Source: Bubalus kerabau (Eukaryota; Chordata; Mammalia; Artiodactyla; Bovidae). Taken from it: a DNA stretch of 64,000 nt. A program made the translations under genes and the position numbers. Below the pieces are notes generated by a model, which was not told the origin of the DNA, searched no databases, and saw only the letters and a list, made by a program, of their open reading frames with translations. The stretch covers positions 41,131,001 through 41,195,000 of the forward strand of contig NC_073630.1 of assembly GCF_029407905.1 (NCBI RefSeq), given 5' to 3'. Shown one piece after another: positions 11,145-23,300 of this stretch (position 1 is its first letter; every line of letters begins with the position of its first letter).

Positions 11145-11665
11145 GGGATGTGTGAAAACGGACAAATAGGATGATGGTGTTTTTTTGGACACATGTAAGA
11201 CTTATTGAAAGTAAATCTAGAGCGTTCCTTGGAAATGGAGGGAGAAAACTGCAAGGAAGCTCCCTTTAATCACTCCAAGGTCATAGGCACCTAGCGGTGG
11301 TGTATTCTGATGTACAAATGACCATATTGGAGACTGGGCAAGTGTGCTGGGGTTCTGAGAATCTGGGACATCAGATTCTGTCCTTGTCATGTAAACAAAT
11401 GTCTGGGAAGTACTGAAGGCTTGATGCTGTTATATACAGAGATGTTTACATTTCTCCAGACTTAAATCAGTGGCAGTTTGATGGACAGTTGGTGTTGATT
11501 GAAACAAACTTTGTGAATGTAGCTTTAAAATATTCACATGCTGAACTAGATGTTGGAGATGAAAAGCATTTTGGACATGATAGCAGGAAGGTCAGCAAGG
11601 CATGTGCTGTGGTTTCACAGAAAACAGGATGCTAGATATAAAGCTGTAACATAAATTACATGTCC
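11145..11665. other. Anonymous single-copy-like sequence, left arm only
   Basis: No repeat family or coding frame is recognised. It belongs to the 3.4 kb block (9085-12475) absent from the right arm, so its sequence should be single copy within this palindrome. Confidence 0.5.
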
Positions 11666-11666
11666 T

Positions 11667-11800
11667 TTAGGGACTTCACTGCTGGTCCAGAGGGTAAGAC
11701 TCAATCCAGGTTCAATCCCTCATTAGGGATCTAGATCCCGCCAGCCACAACTAAGACCCAGTGCAGCCTATATAAACAAATAAATAGTTTTTAAAAATAC
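11667..11800 (+). mobile_element. CHR-type tRNA-derived SINE
   Basis: It has the typical 'gggacttcactgctggtcc' head, box B-like 'ggttcaatcc', 'gccacaactaagac' body and AAATAAAT tail. Left arm only, because the block is missing from the right arm. Confidence 0.75.
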
Positions 11801-12640
11801 CGCCTGCAAATGAGTGGCCTTCCAGGAAAGTTGACCACCTGTGGCAGGGACCTTCCTCACATTCTCTTGAAAGAGTGATGCTCTTGCCAAAGTTCCGGGT
11901 TCCAGAGCACGCGTCACTTAATTGTGTGAGAAGTCCACCGGTCAGAGGCAGTGAGCATTTGTTTTTTAAACAGTTTATTTTGTTTCTAGGCTAGAAGTTC
12001 TCACTTTTCACAGCCTATGTTGTCATTTTATCCATCTTAAGTGGTTTTTGTTTCAGTTGTGGTAATTGATGCAATGGAATTGGTAGCAGGTTATGCTCAC
12101 ATGTAACATTGGTATGAATGAGATAGAACGTCATTTTCTATAGCTGGTAGTTTGTTTTCGGCTGTACTAAGAATGACTAATGCATGTGCATAGAAAAGAA
12201 GATGTATGTTTGATGCTGTTTGCCCAGGGAATAGTCGATGCTCAGGCTGATAAAATGGTTATGAAGACTTATAAAGTACTTTCTTCTTTTACTTCTTCTC
12301 TCTGCTTTGTCACATGCAGTCATTGTGCACACGTTTTTATTCTCTCATAGTTTCCGTATGGTCATCCCACTGTCAAGCATCAAACCAGGTGCCATGCAGC
12401 AAGGAGGAGGATGTGTGGGTTTGACAGGACTTAGCGGTTTTGACTTGAAGCCCCTCCTTCTTCATTTGGGGAATGTTATCCCCACTTGCCCTTCTCTCTC
12501 CATATCACTGGCCATACCACATGGCCCCTGTAAGGAAATACATGTTCTGTGGAGCATAGGCAAACACGTGAGAAGATTTCTGTGAATGGCTGAAGTTACC
12601 TGAACTCTTTCACGGAGCCTGACCCAAAGAACATTACAAA
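11800..12640. other. Anonymous sequence; 92-codon frame of doubtful meaning
   Basis: I recognise no repeat. The 92-codon frame at 12307-12585 has no familiar domain. Only its last part (from about 12476) has a right-arm counterpart (near 50130), because the rest was deleted there. Confidence 0.4.
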
Positions 12641-12850
12641 CAGTTAAATGTTTGAGTTGGGGATTGTCGGTTGGTGCACAAAGGCGTGCCTTGTCGAGGA
12701 CCTCGGCTACACTTGGCCCAGTTCCCTTTCTCTGTCGTGTGAGACCACTGGTGTCACCCCATGAAGGGTCATCAAGTGACTGGAGTGGTTACGATGATAT
12801 TGATGATGACGTGACTTGCAGTTCTTTGAAATGATTAAGAATAAAATAGT
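12641..12850 (+). pseudogene. CpG-rich block with ORF ending in an acidic motif; possible old retrocopy
   Basis: A frame ending at 12834 reads ...EGSSSDWSGYDDIDDDVTCSSLK and is followed within about 10 bases by an 'aataaaatag' polyadenylation-like signal. The right arm (about 49795-49990, minus) has the same stretch at about 95% identity, with a one-base deletion that breaks the frame just before the acidic motif. Nearly all differences between arms are CpG transitions, so the apparent synonymous pattern need not mean selection. I do not recognise the protein. It could be a degraded retrocopy tail or chance. Confidence 0.25.
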
Positions 12851-12950
12851 TTCTAGTATAATTGTCCCAGAAAATTGTGCTTATGTTATAGTACTTTTAT
12901 TTTATAAACTAGTCAGGGAAGTGACTGAGTTAAAATAATAGGAACTGTTG

Positions 12951-13185
12951 GGCAGGCTCAGGAGAGACAGTGAGGGGAGCACCCCGGAGATGGGCAGAGC
13001 CGTGCAGAACAGCTCCTTCCCAGCCCTGCCCAGACCCCCCCACCGGGCTGTGTGCAGGTCTGTCCCTCCCTGGATCCTCCCCTCGCTGCACAGGTTACAG
13101 GGCTTCGTTGGCTGTTCCTCCCACATCTCAGTGGCTTGTGCTCACAGTTGGCTGAAATAAAAGCAGATATGTGGGAACTAAGAAC
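12951..13185 (+). mobile_element. GC-rich LTR-like segment ending in a polyA signal (left copy)
   Basis: It has a C/G-rich body and then 'gctgaaataaaagcag' near its end, resembling the 3' part of an LTR or a terminal exon with polyadenylation signal. The frames at 12948-13160 are conserved in the right arm (49455-49667, minus) at about 97%, but they overlap on both strands and show no known domain. Confidence 0.35.
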
Positions 13186-13299
13186 TATATGTTTTGGAGA
13201 CCTTTTTATTGAATGTAACTGATTTTACAGTGTCCTATTCATTTCTGCTTAGAGTCTCATTAAGTTCTTTACTTCATGAGCCATCCCATCCAGTACCCT

Positions 13300-13830
13300 T
13301 CTTTCCATTCCCAGAGATCCAGTTCAAATTCAAAAATGCAAATAAATATGCATGATGTGAAAGGATAAACCACATTCAAGCTACTTAACATATCTGTCAT
13401 CTGACTTTGTATTTTTTTCTGGTGAGAACACTTCAAATATATCTCTTAGCAAATCTCAAGTATAATATACCCTATATTATCTTTTTCACCAGGCTGTTCT
13501 TAGATTTCCGGAACTCATTCATCCTGTATAACTGAATTTTTGTACCATCTGACCAACATCTATTGTCCCCACAACAAGTTCCAGACAATTGATATTCTGC
13601 TCTGTTTTATGAATTGGGCTTTAGCAGATTCCACACACGATTGAGATAATAAAGTATTTTCCTTTCTGTGTTGCTTTATCCCACTTCATGATGTCCTTCA
13701 TGTTCATTCATGTTATCTAACATGGAAGGATGTCCTTTTTTGAAGGATGAATATTATTCATTCATATATGTCACATTTTCTTTACTTGTGTGTGGTAGAG
13801 AAACAAGAGTGAGATGCCAATTCAAATTTC
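13300..13830 (-). mobile_element. Old L1 3' UTR fragment (antisense, left copy)
   Basis: On the minus strand it carries the late-ORF2/3'-UTR signature of ancient L1 ('gaatattattca' region, 'catgtgggataacatg' type segment, 'atctcaatt'). AT-rich. Mirror at 48590-49080 (plus). Confidence 0.6.
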
Positions 13831-15180
13831 TAGCTGCATAAATTAATGAGACAAAATACAGCAAAATATTGGTAATACTAAATTTTATTGAGAAAGGGGA
13901 GGAATTAAAAGTACCATGTACTACCTATGGGAATATAAAAAATATATCTAGTTAGGAGAACTGATTGGCTTTTACTTATAAACTTAAAATTTATCTAACA
14001 TATTAGGAAAAAGTGGAAGTATACATGAACATTGAAAACTCTCTGAACTTCTAAGATACCCTTGCTTTCTGTATTCCTCCACACTAGATGTATAGTTAGT
14101 TCCTACTGTATGCAAACATTTCTTTAAAACCAATGACAGGGAAACAGAAGGAGAGAGAGAAAGGTAGGTCCCAGGATCTGCCTCCTCTTGGTTATTATGA
14201 AACTCCTAGTGCCCAAATCCCAGGGTGCTATGAGTATTACCTTCAACATCAGCCGCGAGGTTTCCTAAACAGTGCACTGTAACCTACTCATAAACACAGA
14301 TTCTCAGTAGTCATTGCACTATTGACTGTGCACTTGTCATTCGCCAGAGAGATTTACTCAGATGTTACAACCTTTGTTAGCCTCTGTAAACTTTAAAGTC
14401 TCAGCCAAACATATGATCCTTTAAGACCACAGTGGAAGGGGAAATCTACTTACAGGACCATTCAGGTACTAGGCAGAATCCATTTCATTCCCGTGGTTTG
14501 TTTCCATGTGAACCCTCCCTGGTCACACCTGGCATCCAGTGTCCCTACAGGACAGAAGAAATATGGGTCATGGCTTATTCACTCATTTCTCTAATTCAGT
14601 TGAAGGGATCATCACAAGTATTTGATATAAGTGAGGTTATTACCTCAAGGTCTCAAACTAGAAACTATTTACAATTAGGCTATGATTTGAATGCAAGTTA
14701 TGGAATTAGTGAGGAGAAGGAACAAGTAGTGACCCTCCATCCACCCGCTGCATCTACCATCGCCCCTCCTCCATCCCTCTACTCCATCCTTCTCTATTGT
14801 TCTTTGTGACCTCAATATCTCTGCCCCTGTGACCTCTGGAGATCTCCAGAACTAATTCCTCCCCCTCCTGGCTCCTTTATTGCTCTCCCACTTCCATCCT
14901 GTGCATTTTAGACATCCATCCCCATGGGCCCTCTAGCCCCAGATTTCAGAACTCTCAACCCAGCTCTCCTCCCCTTCTACTGCTTCCAAACCTTTGACAC
15001 TTCATATCCTCCTCCTCCCTGCCCTTTATCCTTCTCTCATTCTAATGACTCCAGCCATTTCTCATATCCTGTTATGACTATTGCTCTCAAATATTCAGTC
15101 ATCAGTTATCAAGTGTCCTCAGTTTGCTCATGATCTTGCACCCATTTCCCCCAACCCCGTAATCCCCGACTCTGCAATTT
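13830..15180. other. Anonymous non-LINE block shared by both arms
   Basis: I recognise no mobile element here. The 125-codon frame at 14432-14809 is not preserved in the right-arm counterpart (47210-48480), which argues against coding. The block includes a pyrimidine-rich stretch (14730-15170). It is one of the few places in the arms where an exon or regulatory element of an unrecognised gene could hide. Confidence 0.45.
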
Positions 15181-16120
15181 TTTGTAATAGTTTGAGAAGA
15201 ATAGGTGTTAACTTTTCTCTAAATGTTTGGTAGAATTCACTTGTGAAGCCATCTGCTCATGGACTTTCATTTGTTGGAAGTTTTTTTTTTGTTGTTAATA
15301 ACTGATTCAATTTTATTACTGATCATTCATTTGATAATATATCCTATTTCTTTCTCATTCAGTCCTAGATTGTACATTTCTAGGGATTGGTCCATTTCTT
15401 CTAGATTGATTGTCCAGTTTATCAGCATATGATTCTTCATAGCAGTGTCATGCTTGCTGGTATTTCTGTTGTGACGGTTGTACCTTCCCCTTTTTCATAT
15501 CTGATTTTATTGATTTGGGCCCCCTCTTTTTTTTTTTCATTCATGAATCTGGCTAAATTTTAACTTTTCGAAGAACCAGCTCTTACTTGCATTGATTTGA
15601 TTTGTAGTCTTTCCTATTGATTTATAGTCTCTTATTTATTTCTGCTCTGATCTCTTTGGTTTTTTAAAAATTCACTAACTTTGAATTTTGTTCTTATTCT
15701 TGCTCCTTTGAGTGTCAGGTTAGATTGTACATTTGAGATATTTCTTGTTTGCTATGGTAAGCATGTATCACTGTAAACTTCCCTTTTAGAATTAATTTTG
15801 CTGTGTCCCATAGGTTTGAATTGTTGTTTTCTTTTTCATTTGTCTCTAGATATCTATTTCCTCTTTGATTTCTTCAGTGATCCACTGGTTGTTTAGTAAC
15901 ATGTTGTTTAGACTTCTCGTGTTTGTGTTTTTTTGCAGTTATATGCTTATATTCAATTTGTAGTCTCAGAGCATTGCATTTGGAAAACAAATACTCGATA
16001 TGATTTCAGTTTTCTTAAATTTAGTGAGGGTTCTTTTGAAGCCTCTTATGTGATTTATCCTGGAGAAATTTCCATGTGCACTTGAAAAGGGAGTGTATTC
16101 CGTTTGTATATTCTGATATA
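15180..16120 (-). mobile_element. L1 ORF2 fragment (endonuclease to RT linker), antisense, left copy
   Basis: The minus strand matches L1 ORF2 ('aaacatttagagaaaagttaac', the 'cagagcagaaataa' segment, 'ctcaggataaatcaca' type landmarks). It directly abuts L1 5'-UTR-like sequence at 16120-16980 with no ORF1 between. Mirror at 46290-47205. Confidence 0.7.
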
Positions 16121-16985
16121 TATCACTTCCCTTTATCCATTGGTTGATTGATGGTCACTTGTGTTGCCCTGTGGTGGTCGGCTCACAGGGTCTAAAGTCA
16201 GTCGTTCTGCCAGTGGATAAGCTGTGTTTGTTCATGCTGTGTTAGCTTGTCCAGAAGTGTCCCAGCACTGGCACCTATAGGCCCTTTGTTCTGGGTAAGG
16301 CTGGGTATTGGGTGCATAAGCTGGAAGGAGGATTGCAGAATAGCATTTGCCAGCACTTGTTCTATGTGTTAGAAAAAGTTTCCAAAAATGACTGCCACCG
16401 GTGTCTGTGTCCCCAGGGTGAGCTGCAGTTGCCTCCTGCCTTTCCAGGAGACTCCAAGGTCATCAGGCAGGTCTGCCCCAGGCTCCTATCATATTACTAC
16501 TTCTTCCCTGGGTCCCAGAGTATGTAAGACCTTTGTGTGTGCCCATTAAGAGTGAGTCTCTCTTTCCCCCTCCCCTCTGGGACTCCTGAAATAGAGTCTC
16601 ACTGGCCTTCAAAGCCAAATTCTCTGGGGGCTTGTTTTCCCAGTGTAGGACCCCCAGGCTGGGGAGGCCATTGTGGGGCTTGAATCTCTCTCTCCATTGA
16701 GAGAACCTCTGCAATTTTAATTATTTCCCATTTGGGACTTGTCAGTCTAGGGGTATGGGACTTAACTATATCGCAACTCCATCCCTACCACACACCTCAT
16801 CAATCCTTCTTTGTATCTTTAGTTGTAGAAGGCCTTTTCTGATAGGTTCCAGGTCTCTTTCATTGATGATCACTCTGCAAAAAGAAGTGCTCTTGGTTTG
16901 CTTGTGAGAGGAGGTGAGTTCTGGGTCTTCCAGTTCCACCATCCTCTCCCAGTTCTCCAATGTGTTGTAGTTTTAATTTTTTTTC
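16120..16985 (-). mobile_element. Old L1 5' UTR/leader (antisense, left copy)
   Basis: The minus strand shows the GC-richer leader typical of ancient mammalian L1 5' ends: a 'ggtggaactggaagaccc..aactcacctcctctcacaag' start, then 'gacctggaacctatcagaaaagg' and 'agagaacctctgc' in reverse. Several short frames (16312-16960) lie in it and are not genes. Mirror at 45440-46290 (plus). Confidence 0.6.
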
Positions 16986-17089
16986 CTGCATATTTAATCT
17001 TGGTATGTTTGACTTTTCTCTGTAATTACTTAACAGAAGGTAATTCATCTCTAATTGTGTGGCATCACTGTTTTGGCATGTTATAGAAT

Positions 17090-19910
17090 TTTATTTATTG
17101 AAATTTAATTGACATAAAATCACATTAATTATAGGGATACAATGCAATGATTCAACATTTGTATACATTGCAAAATGATCAACATAATTAGTCTCATTAC
17201 TACTTATAACAAGTTACAAAATTAACTTTTTTCCATTGAGAACTGAACAGTTACTTTCTTAGTCAAAATTATTGTACTACCAGTTTGAAAGTAGCTAGGT
17301 CACCATGCTATACATTATATGTTCATTATTACATAACTGGAAATTTGTAGCTCTTGACCCCCTTCACCCATTTGTGCAACCCTCTACCACGCTTCCCTTC
17401 TAGCACCATCAATCTATGTATTTATGAGTTTTGTGTTTTTGGTTCCATATAAATGCGAAATCATACAGTATTTGTCTTTTTCTGATGTACTTCACTTAAA
17501 CTGATAATCCCAAGATCTATCCAGGTTGTCACAAATGGCAATATTTCATCCTGTTATGGCTGAAGAATAGTCCAATGGGCGTGCTGCAGTTCATGGGGTC
17601 GCAAAGAGTTGGACACAACTGAGCAACTGAACTGTACAGAAATACACAGACATATGCACATATATTATTATACATATGTGTATGTGTATATGTCTGTATG
17701 TATACATACATATACATATCACACCTATATATTCATTTATATATAGATATTTATGTATCCAATCTATGTATATATATGTGTACAGAAATATTCAGACACA
17801 TGCACATGTATATATTCTCATATATGTGTGTATATATATTTATATACATGTATACACACACACACATACATCACATCTTTTTCAGTTCACCTCTCAGTGG
17901 CTCAAGATATGTTTCCATATCTTGACTATTGGAAATAATGCTGTCATGAACATAGTGGTACATATAGATTTTCCAATTAGTGTTTCCCTTTTTTCCAGAT
18001 ACATATTCAAAAGTGACACTGCATTATTGTATAGTAGTTATATTTTTAATTTTTTGAGGGCTTTCCATACTGTTTTCCATAGTGACTGAACCAATTTACA
18101 TTCCCACCAACAGTATGCTAGAATTCCCTTCTATCCACATTCTCATCACCGCTTGTTGTCTTTTTGATAATAGTCAGGTATGAGGTTATATGTCATTGTG
18201 GTTTCGATTTGCATTTTCCCAATTTAAGTGATGTTGAGCATCCTTTCATGTGTCCGTTGGCCATCTATATAGCTATCTACTTTGGGAAAAAATGTGTATT
18301 TACATTTCCTGGCCAGTCCAGTTTTTAGCAGGATTGCTTGTATTTTTTTTTTTGCCTTTTCCTTAATGAACTGTATGAATTTTAATATTTTGGATATTAG
18401 AGCCTCATTTGTATATGATCTGAAAATATCTTCTGTCATTCAGTAGGTTGCCTTATTTGTTGACGGTTCCTCTTGCATAAGCTTTTTAGTTTGATGTCCT
18501 ACCATTTGCCTCTATTGCTTTCACTTTTTTTGTCAGATTCAAAAAATCATCTCCAAGACCTATGTCAAGGAACTTACATTTACATTTTCTTCTATGAGTT
18601 TTATGGTTTCACATCTTCCATTCAAGTCTTTAACCCATTTTATTTTTTGTGTATGGTGTTAGATAGTGGTCCAGTTTCATTTTTTTGCAAGTGGCTGCCA
18701 GTTTTCCCAACAATGTTTATTAAAGAGATTATTGTATTTCTTCATTGTGTGTTCTTGGCTTCTTTGTCATATATTAATTGACCATATATGCTTAGGTTTA
18801 TTTCTTTGCTCTGTGTTTGTTATTATGCCAATACTAAACTGTCCTTATTATCATAGCTTTGTAATAGACTTTCAAATCTTAAAAACCTTAGTTTTGTGGG
18901 TTTTTTCTTTGTCATGATTGGTTTCACTGTTTGAATTCTTTTGTAGTTCCATGCAAATTTTAGAATTTTTTGTTCTATTTCTGTAATAAATGCTACTGAA
19001 ATTTTGATAGGGATTGCACTGAACTTGTGTATTGCTTTGGGAAGCATGACCAGTTTAACAATATTAATTCTTTTAATTTATGGGCAAAGATTATCTTAAC
19101 ATTTGTGTTGTCTTCAATTTCTTTCCTTCACATCTTATAGTTTTCAGTACTGAAGTCTTTCAAAACTGTCTTGGATAAATTTATTCTTATGGATTTTTCT
19201 CATGTAATTGTAAATGGAATTATTTTCTTTATGTCTTTCAGATATTTTGTTGTTAGTGTATAGATTTACAACTGAGTTTTATATGTTGATTCTGTACCCT
19301 GCAACTTGATTGAATTTATTAGTTCTACCATTTTGTGGAGGAGTCATATACAAGATCATCCATTTTGGGGGAAGTCATATACAAGATCATGTTTTCTGAA
19401 AATAGAGAAAGCTTCGCTTCTTCCTCTCCATTTTGGAGGCCTTTATATTTCTTATTTTTGTGTCAGATTGCTTTTGTTAGGACTACAGTACTATCTTCAA
19501 TAAGAGTAGTAAATGTGGATACGCTTGTTCCGGATTTTTAAAGAAAAGCTTTCAGTTTTTCACCATTAGGTACAAGGTTAGTTGTGGGTCTATACTGTAT
19601 GGCCTTGTATTAAGATATGCTCCTTCTGTTCCCAGTTTGAGAGATTTTTTCAAAAAGGACATTGAATTTTGTCAAATAGTTTTTCTGAATCTACTGAAAA
19701 GATCATATATCAATATTTATTATTTTAACATTGCATATCACCCTTATTGATTTATATATATATATATTATATAATTTATATATGTTATATATAACAATAA
19801 GGTTGTGCCAACCTTCCATGCCAGGTGGTAGATTCCACTTGATAATAGTGTAGAACCTTTTAAATTTGCTGTTGAATTTGATTATACTTTTGCTGAGAAT
19901 TTTTGCATTT
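17090..19910 (-). mobile_element. L1 3' half (RT to 3' UTR), antisense, left copy
   Basis: The minus strand runs from the RT region ('gatgcaaaaattctcagc' at about 19900) through ORF2 C-terminal fragments (18823-19047, 18224-18439 readable) to the 3' UTR at 17090-17500. A TA/CA-rich microsatellite lies at 17640-17880 and a 70-base Bov-A/BovB scrap at 17576-17632. The ORF is riddled with stops. Mirror at 42115-45340 (plus). Confidence 0.8.
17640..17880. repeat. TA/CA-rich microsatellite (left copy)
   Basis: Interspersed (TA)n, (CA)n and ATGTGTATA-type repeats, sitting in the L1. The right arm equivalent, 44320-44385 plus 44660-44850, is split by a Bov-A2 dimer. The ORFs at 17676-18089 are translations of the repeat. 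Confidence 0.85.
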
Positions 19911-20390
19911 GTATCTTTTTTTAAATTAATTTGTTTTAATTGGAGCTAATTACTTTACAATATTGTGGTGGTTTTTGCCACACACTGACATGAATCAGCC
20001 ACGGGTGTACATGTGTCCCCCATCCTGAACCCCCCTCCCACCTCCCTCCCCGTTCCATCCCTCTGGGTGGTTGTCCCAGTGCAGCAGCTTTGGGTGCTCT
20101 GTTTCATGCATCAAACTTGGGCTGGCCATCTATTTCACATACAGTAATATAAATCTTTCATTCCTATTTTCTCAAATCATCCCACCCTCACCTTCTCCCA
20201 CAGAATCCAAAAGTCTGTTCTTTATATCTGTGTCTCTTTTGCTATCTCACATATAGGGTCATCATTACCATCTTTCTAAATTCTATATATATGCATCAAT
20301 TTACTATATTGGTGTTTTTCTTTCTGACTGACTTCACTCCATATAATAGGCTCCAGTTTCATCCACCTCATTAGAACTGACTCAAATGTG
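19905..20390 (-). mobile_element. Bovine-type L1 3' end, outer element of a nest (part 1)
   Basis: An antisense L1 3' UTR ('caccaatattg..'-like, with the 'gggaggggttcagga' region read in reverse) continues into late ORF2 and stops at 'gaactgactcaaatgtgt', where a second L1 is inserted. The element resumes at 24028. Absent from the right arm. Approximate flanking duplicates are 'tttgcatttgtatct' (about 19905-19919) and 'tttgcgtttgtgtat' (about 24579-24593). Confidence 0.82.
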
Positions 20391-23300
20391 TGTGTTTTTT
20401 TTTAATTGAAGGATAATTGCTTTACAGAATTTTGCTGTTTTCTGTCAAACCTCAACAGAAATCAGCCATAGGTATACATATATCCCCTGCCTTTTGAACC
20501 TCCCTCCCATCTCCCTCCCCATCCCACCCCTCTAGGTTGATTCAGATACCCTGTTTGAGTTTCCTGAGCCGTACAGCAAATTCCCGTTGGCTATCTATTT
20601 TACATACGGTAATGGAAGTTTCCATGTTGCTCTTTCCATACATCTCCCCCTCCGCCTCCCCTCATGTCCATAAGTCTATTCTCTATGTCTGTTTCTCCAT
20701 TGCTGCCCTGTAAATAAATACTTCAGTACCATTTTTCTAGATTCCATATATATGCGTTAGAATATGACATTTATCTTTTTCTTTCTGACTCACTTCACTC
20801 GTATACTAGGTTCTAGGTTCATCTACCTCATGAGAACTGACTCAAATGCATTCCTTTTTATGGCTGAGTAATATTCAATTGTGTATATGAATCATTCATC
20901 TGTCAATGGACACCGATTGCTTCCATGTTCTAGCTATTGTAAATAGTGCTGCAAGGATCAGTGGGATACATGTATCTTTTTCAATTTTGGTTTCCTCAGG
21001 GAATATGCCTAGGTGTGGGATTGCTGGGTCATATGGTGGTTTTATTTCTATTTTTTAAGGAATCTCCATACCATCTTTCATAGTGGCTGTATCAATTTTC
21101 ATTCCCACCAACAATGGAAGAACATTGCCTTTTCTCCACACCCTCTCCAGCATTTATTGTTTGTAGACTTTTTGATGATGGCCATACCGACTGGTGTGAG
21201 GTGATATCTCATTGTAATCTTGATTTGTATTTCTCTAATAATGAGTGATGTTGAGCATTTTCTCATGTGATTGTTATCCATCTGTATGTCTTCTCTGGAG
21301 AAATGTCTGTTTAAGTCTCTTTCCCACTTTTTGATTGGGTTGTTTGTTTTTCTGGCATTGAGTTGTATGAGCTGCTTATATATTTTGGATATTATTCCTT
21401 TGTCAGTTGTCTCATTTGCTATTATTTTCTCCAATTTTGAGGATTGTCTTTTCACCTTGCTAATTCTCCTTTTCTGTGCAAAAGCTTTTAAGTTTAATCA
21501 GGTCCTACTTGTTTACTTTTGTTTTTATTTCCATTACTCTAGGAGGTGGGTCATAGAGGATCTTGCTTTGATTTATGTCATTGAGTGTTCTGCCTCTAAG
21601 AATTTTATAGTTTCTGGTCTTACATTTAGGTCTTAAATCCATTTTGAGTTTATCTTTGTGTATGGTGTTAGGAAGTGTTCTAATTTCATTCTTTTACATG
21701 AGTTGTCCAGTTTTCCCAGCACCATTTATTGAAGAGGCTGTCTTCGCCCCATTGTATATTCTTGCCTCCTTTGTCAAAAATAAGGTACCCAGAGGTGCAT
21801 AGGTTTATTTCTGGGCTATCTTGTTCCATTGGTCTATATTTCTGTTTTTGTGCCAGTACCATACTGTCTTGATGACTGTAGCTTTCTAGTATAATCTGAA
21901 GTCAGGAAGGTTGATTACTCCAGCCCCATTCTTTCTCAGGACTGCTTTGGCTATTTGGAGTCTTTTGTGTTTCCATATGAACTGTGAAATTTTTTGTGCT
22001 AGTTCTGTGAAAAATGCCATTGGTAATTTGATAGGGATCACACTGAATCTGTAGATTGCATTTGGTAGTATAGTCATTTTCACAATATTGATCTTCCTAC
22101 TCAGGAACATGGAGTATCTTTCCATCTGTTTATGTCATCTTTGATTTCTTTCATTATAATTTTCTGTGTACAGTTATTTTGTCTCCTTAGGTAAGCTTAT
22201 TCCTAGATATTTCTTTTTCTTGCAATGGTGAATGGAATTGATTCCTTAATTTCTCTTTCTGATTTTTCATTCTTAGTATATAGAAATGCAAGTGATTTCT
22301 GTGTATTTATTTTGTATCCTGCAACTTTGCTAAATTCACTAATTAGCTCTAGTAATTTTCTGATACTATCTTTAGGGTTTTCTATGTACAGTATCATGTC
22401 ATCTACAAACAGTGACAGCTTTACTTCTTCTTTTCTGATCTGGATTCCTTTTATTTTTTTTTCTCTCTGATTGGTGTAGCTAGGACTTCCAAAACTATGT
22501 TGAATAATAGTAGTGAAAGTGGACACCATTGTCTTGTTCCTGATCTTAGGGGGAATGTTTCCGTTTTTCACCATTGAGAATAATGTCTGCTGTAGGCTTA
22601 TATATGGCCTTTACTATGTTGAGGCAGGTTCCTTCTATGCCCATTTTTTGAAGAGCTTTAATCATGAATGGGTATTGAATTTTGTCAAAGGTTTTTTCTG
22701 CATCTATTGAGATCATATGGTTTTTATCTTTCAATTTGTTAATATAGTGTATCACACTGATTGATTTGCATATATTGAAGAATCCTTGCATTCCTGGAAT
22801 AAACCCAACTTGATCATGATGCATGAGCTTTTTGATGTGTTGCAGAATTCTGTTTGCTAAAATTTTGTTAAGGATTTTTGCATCTATGCTCATCAGTGAT
22901 ATTGGCCTGCAGATTTTTTTGTGTGTTATCTTTTTCTGGTTTTGATATCAGGGTGATGGTGGCCTTGTAGAATGAGTTTGGAAGTGTTCCTTCCTCTGCA
23001 ATTTTTTGAAAGAGTTTTAGAAGGATAGGCATTAGCTCTTCTCTAAATGTTTGACAGAATTCTCCTGTGAAGCCATCTGGTCCTGGGCTTTTGTTATTGG
23101 GGAGATTTTTGATCACAGCTTCAATTTCAGTGCTTGTAATTGGGTGGTTCATAATTTCTATTTCTTCCTGGTTCAGTCTTGGAAAATTGAACTTTTCTAA
23201 GAATTTGTCCATTTCTTCAATCTATTTTATTGCCATACAGTTGTTCATAATAGTCTCTTATAATCCTTTGTTTTTCTGCATTGTCTGTTGTAACCTCTCC

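Noticed and set aside
12652..12834. Apparently silent differences between arms as evidence of purifying selection
   Set aside because: Nearly all the differences are CpG transitions, several are not silent, and the right arm has a frameshifting deletion in the same stretch.
14432..14809. 125-codon ORF as a gene
   Set aside because: The frame is not kept in the right-arm counterpart, no motif is recognised, and the composition is that of pyrimidine-rich non-coding DNA.
17676..18089. Tyr/Ile/His-rich ORFs
   Set aside because: Translations of the TA/CA microsatellite.
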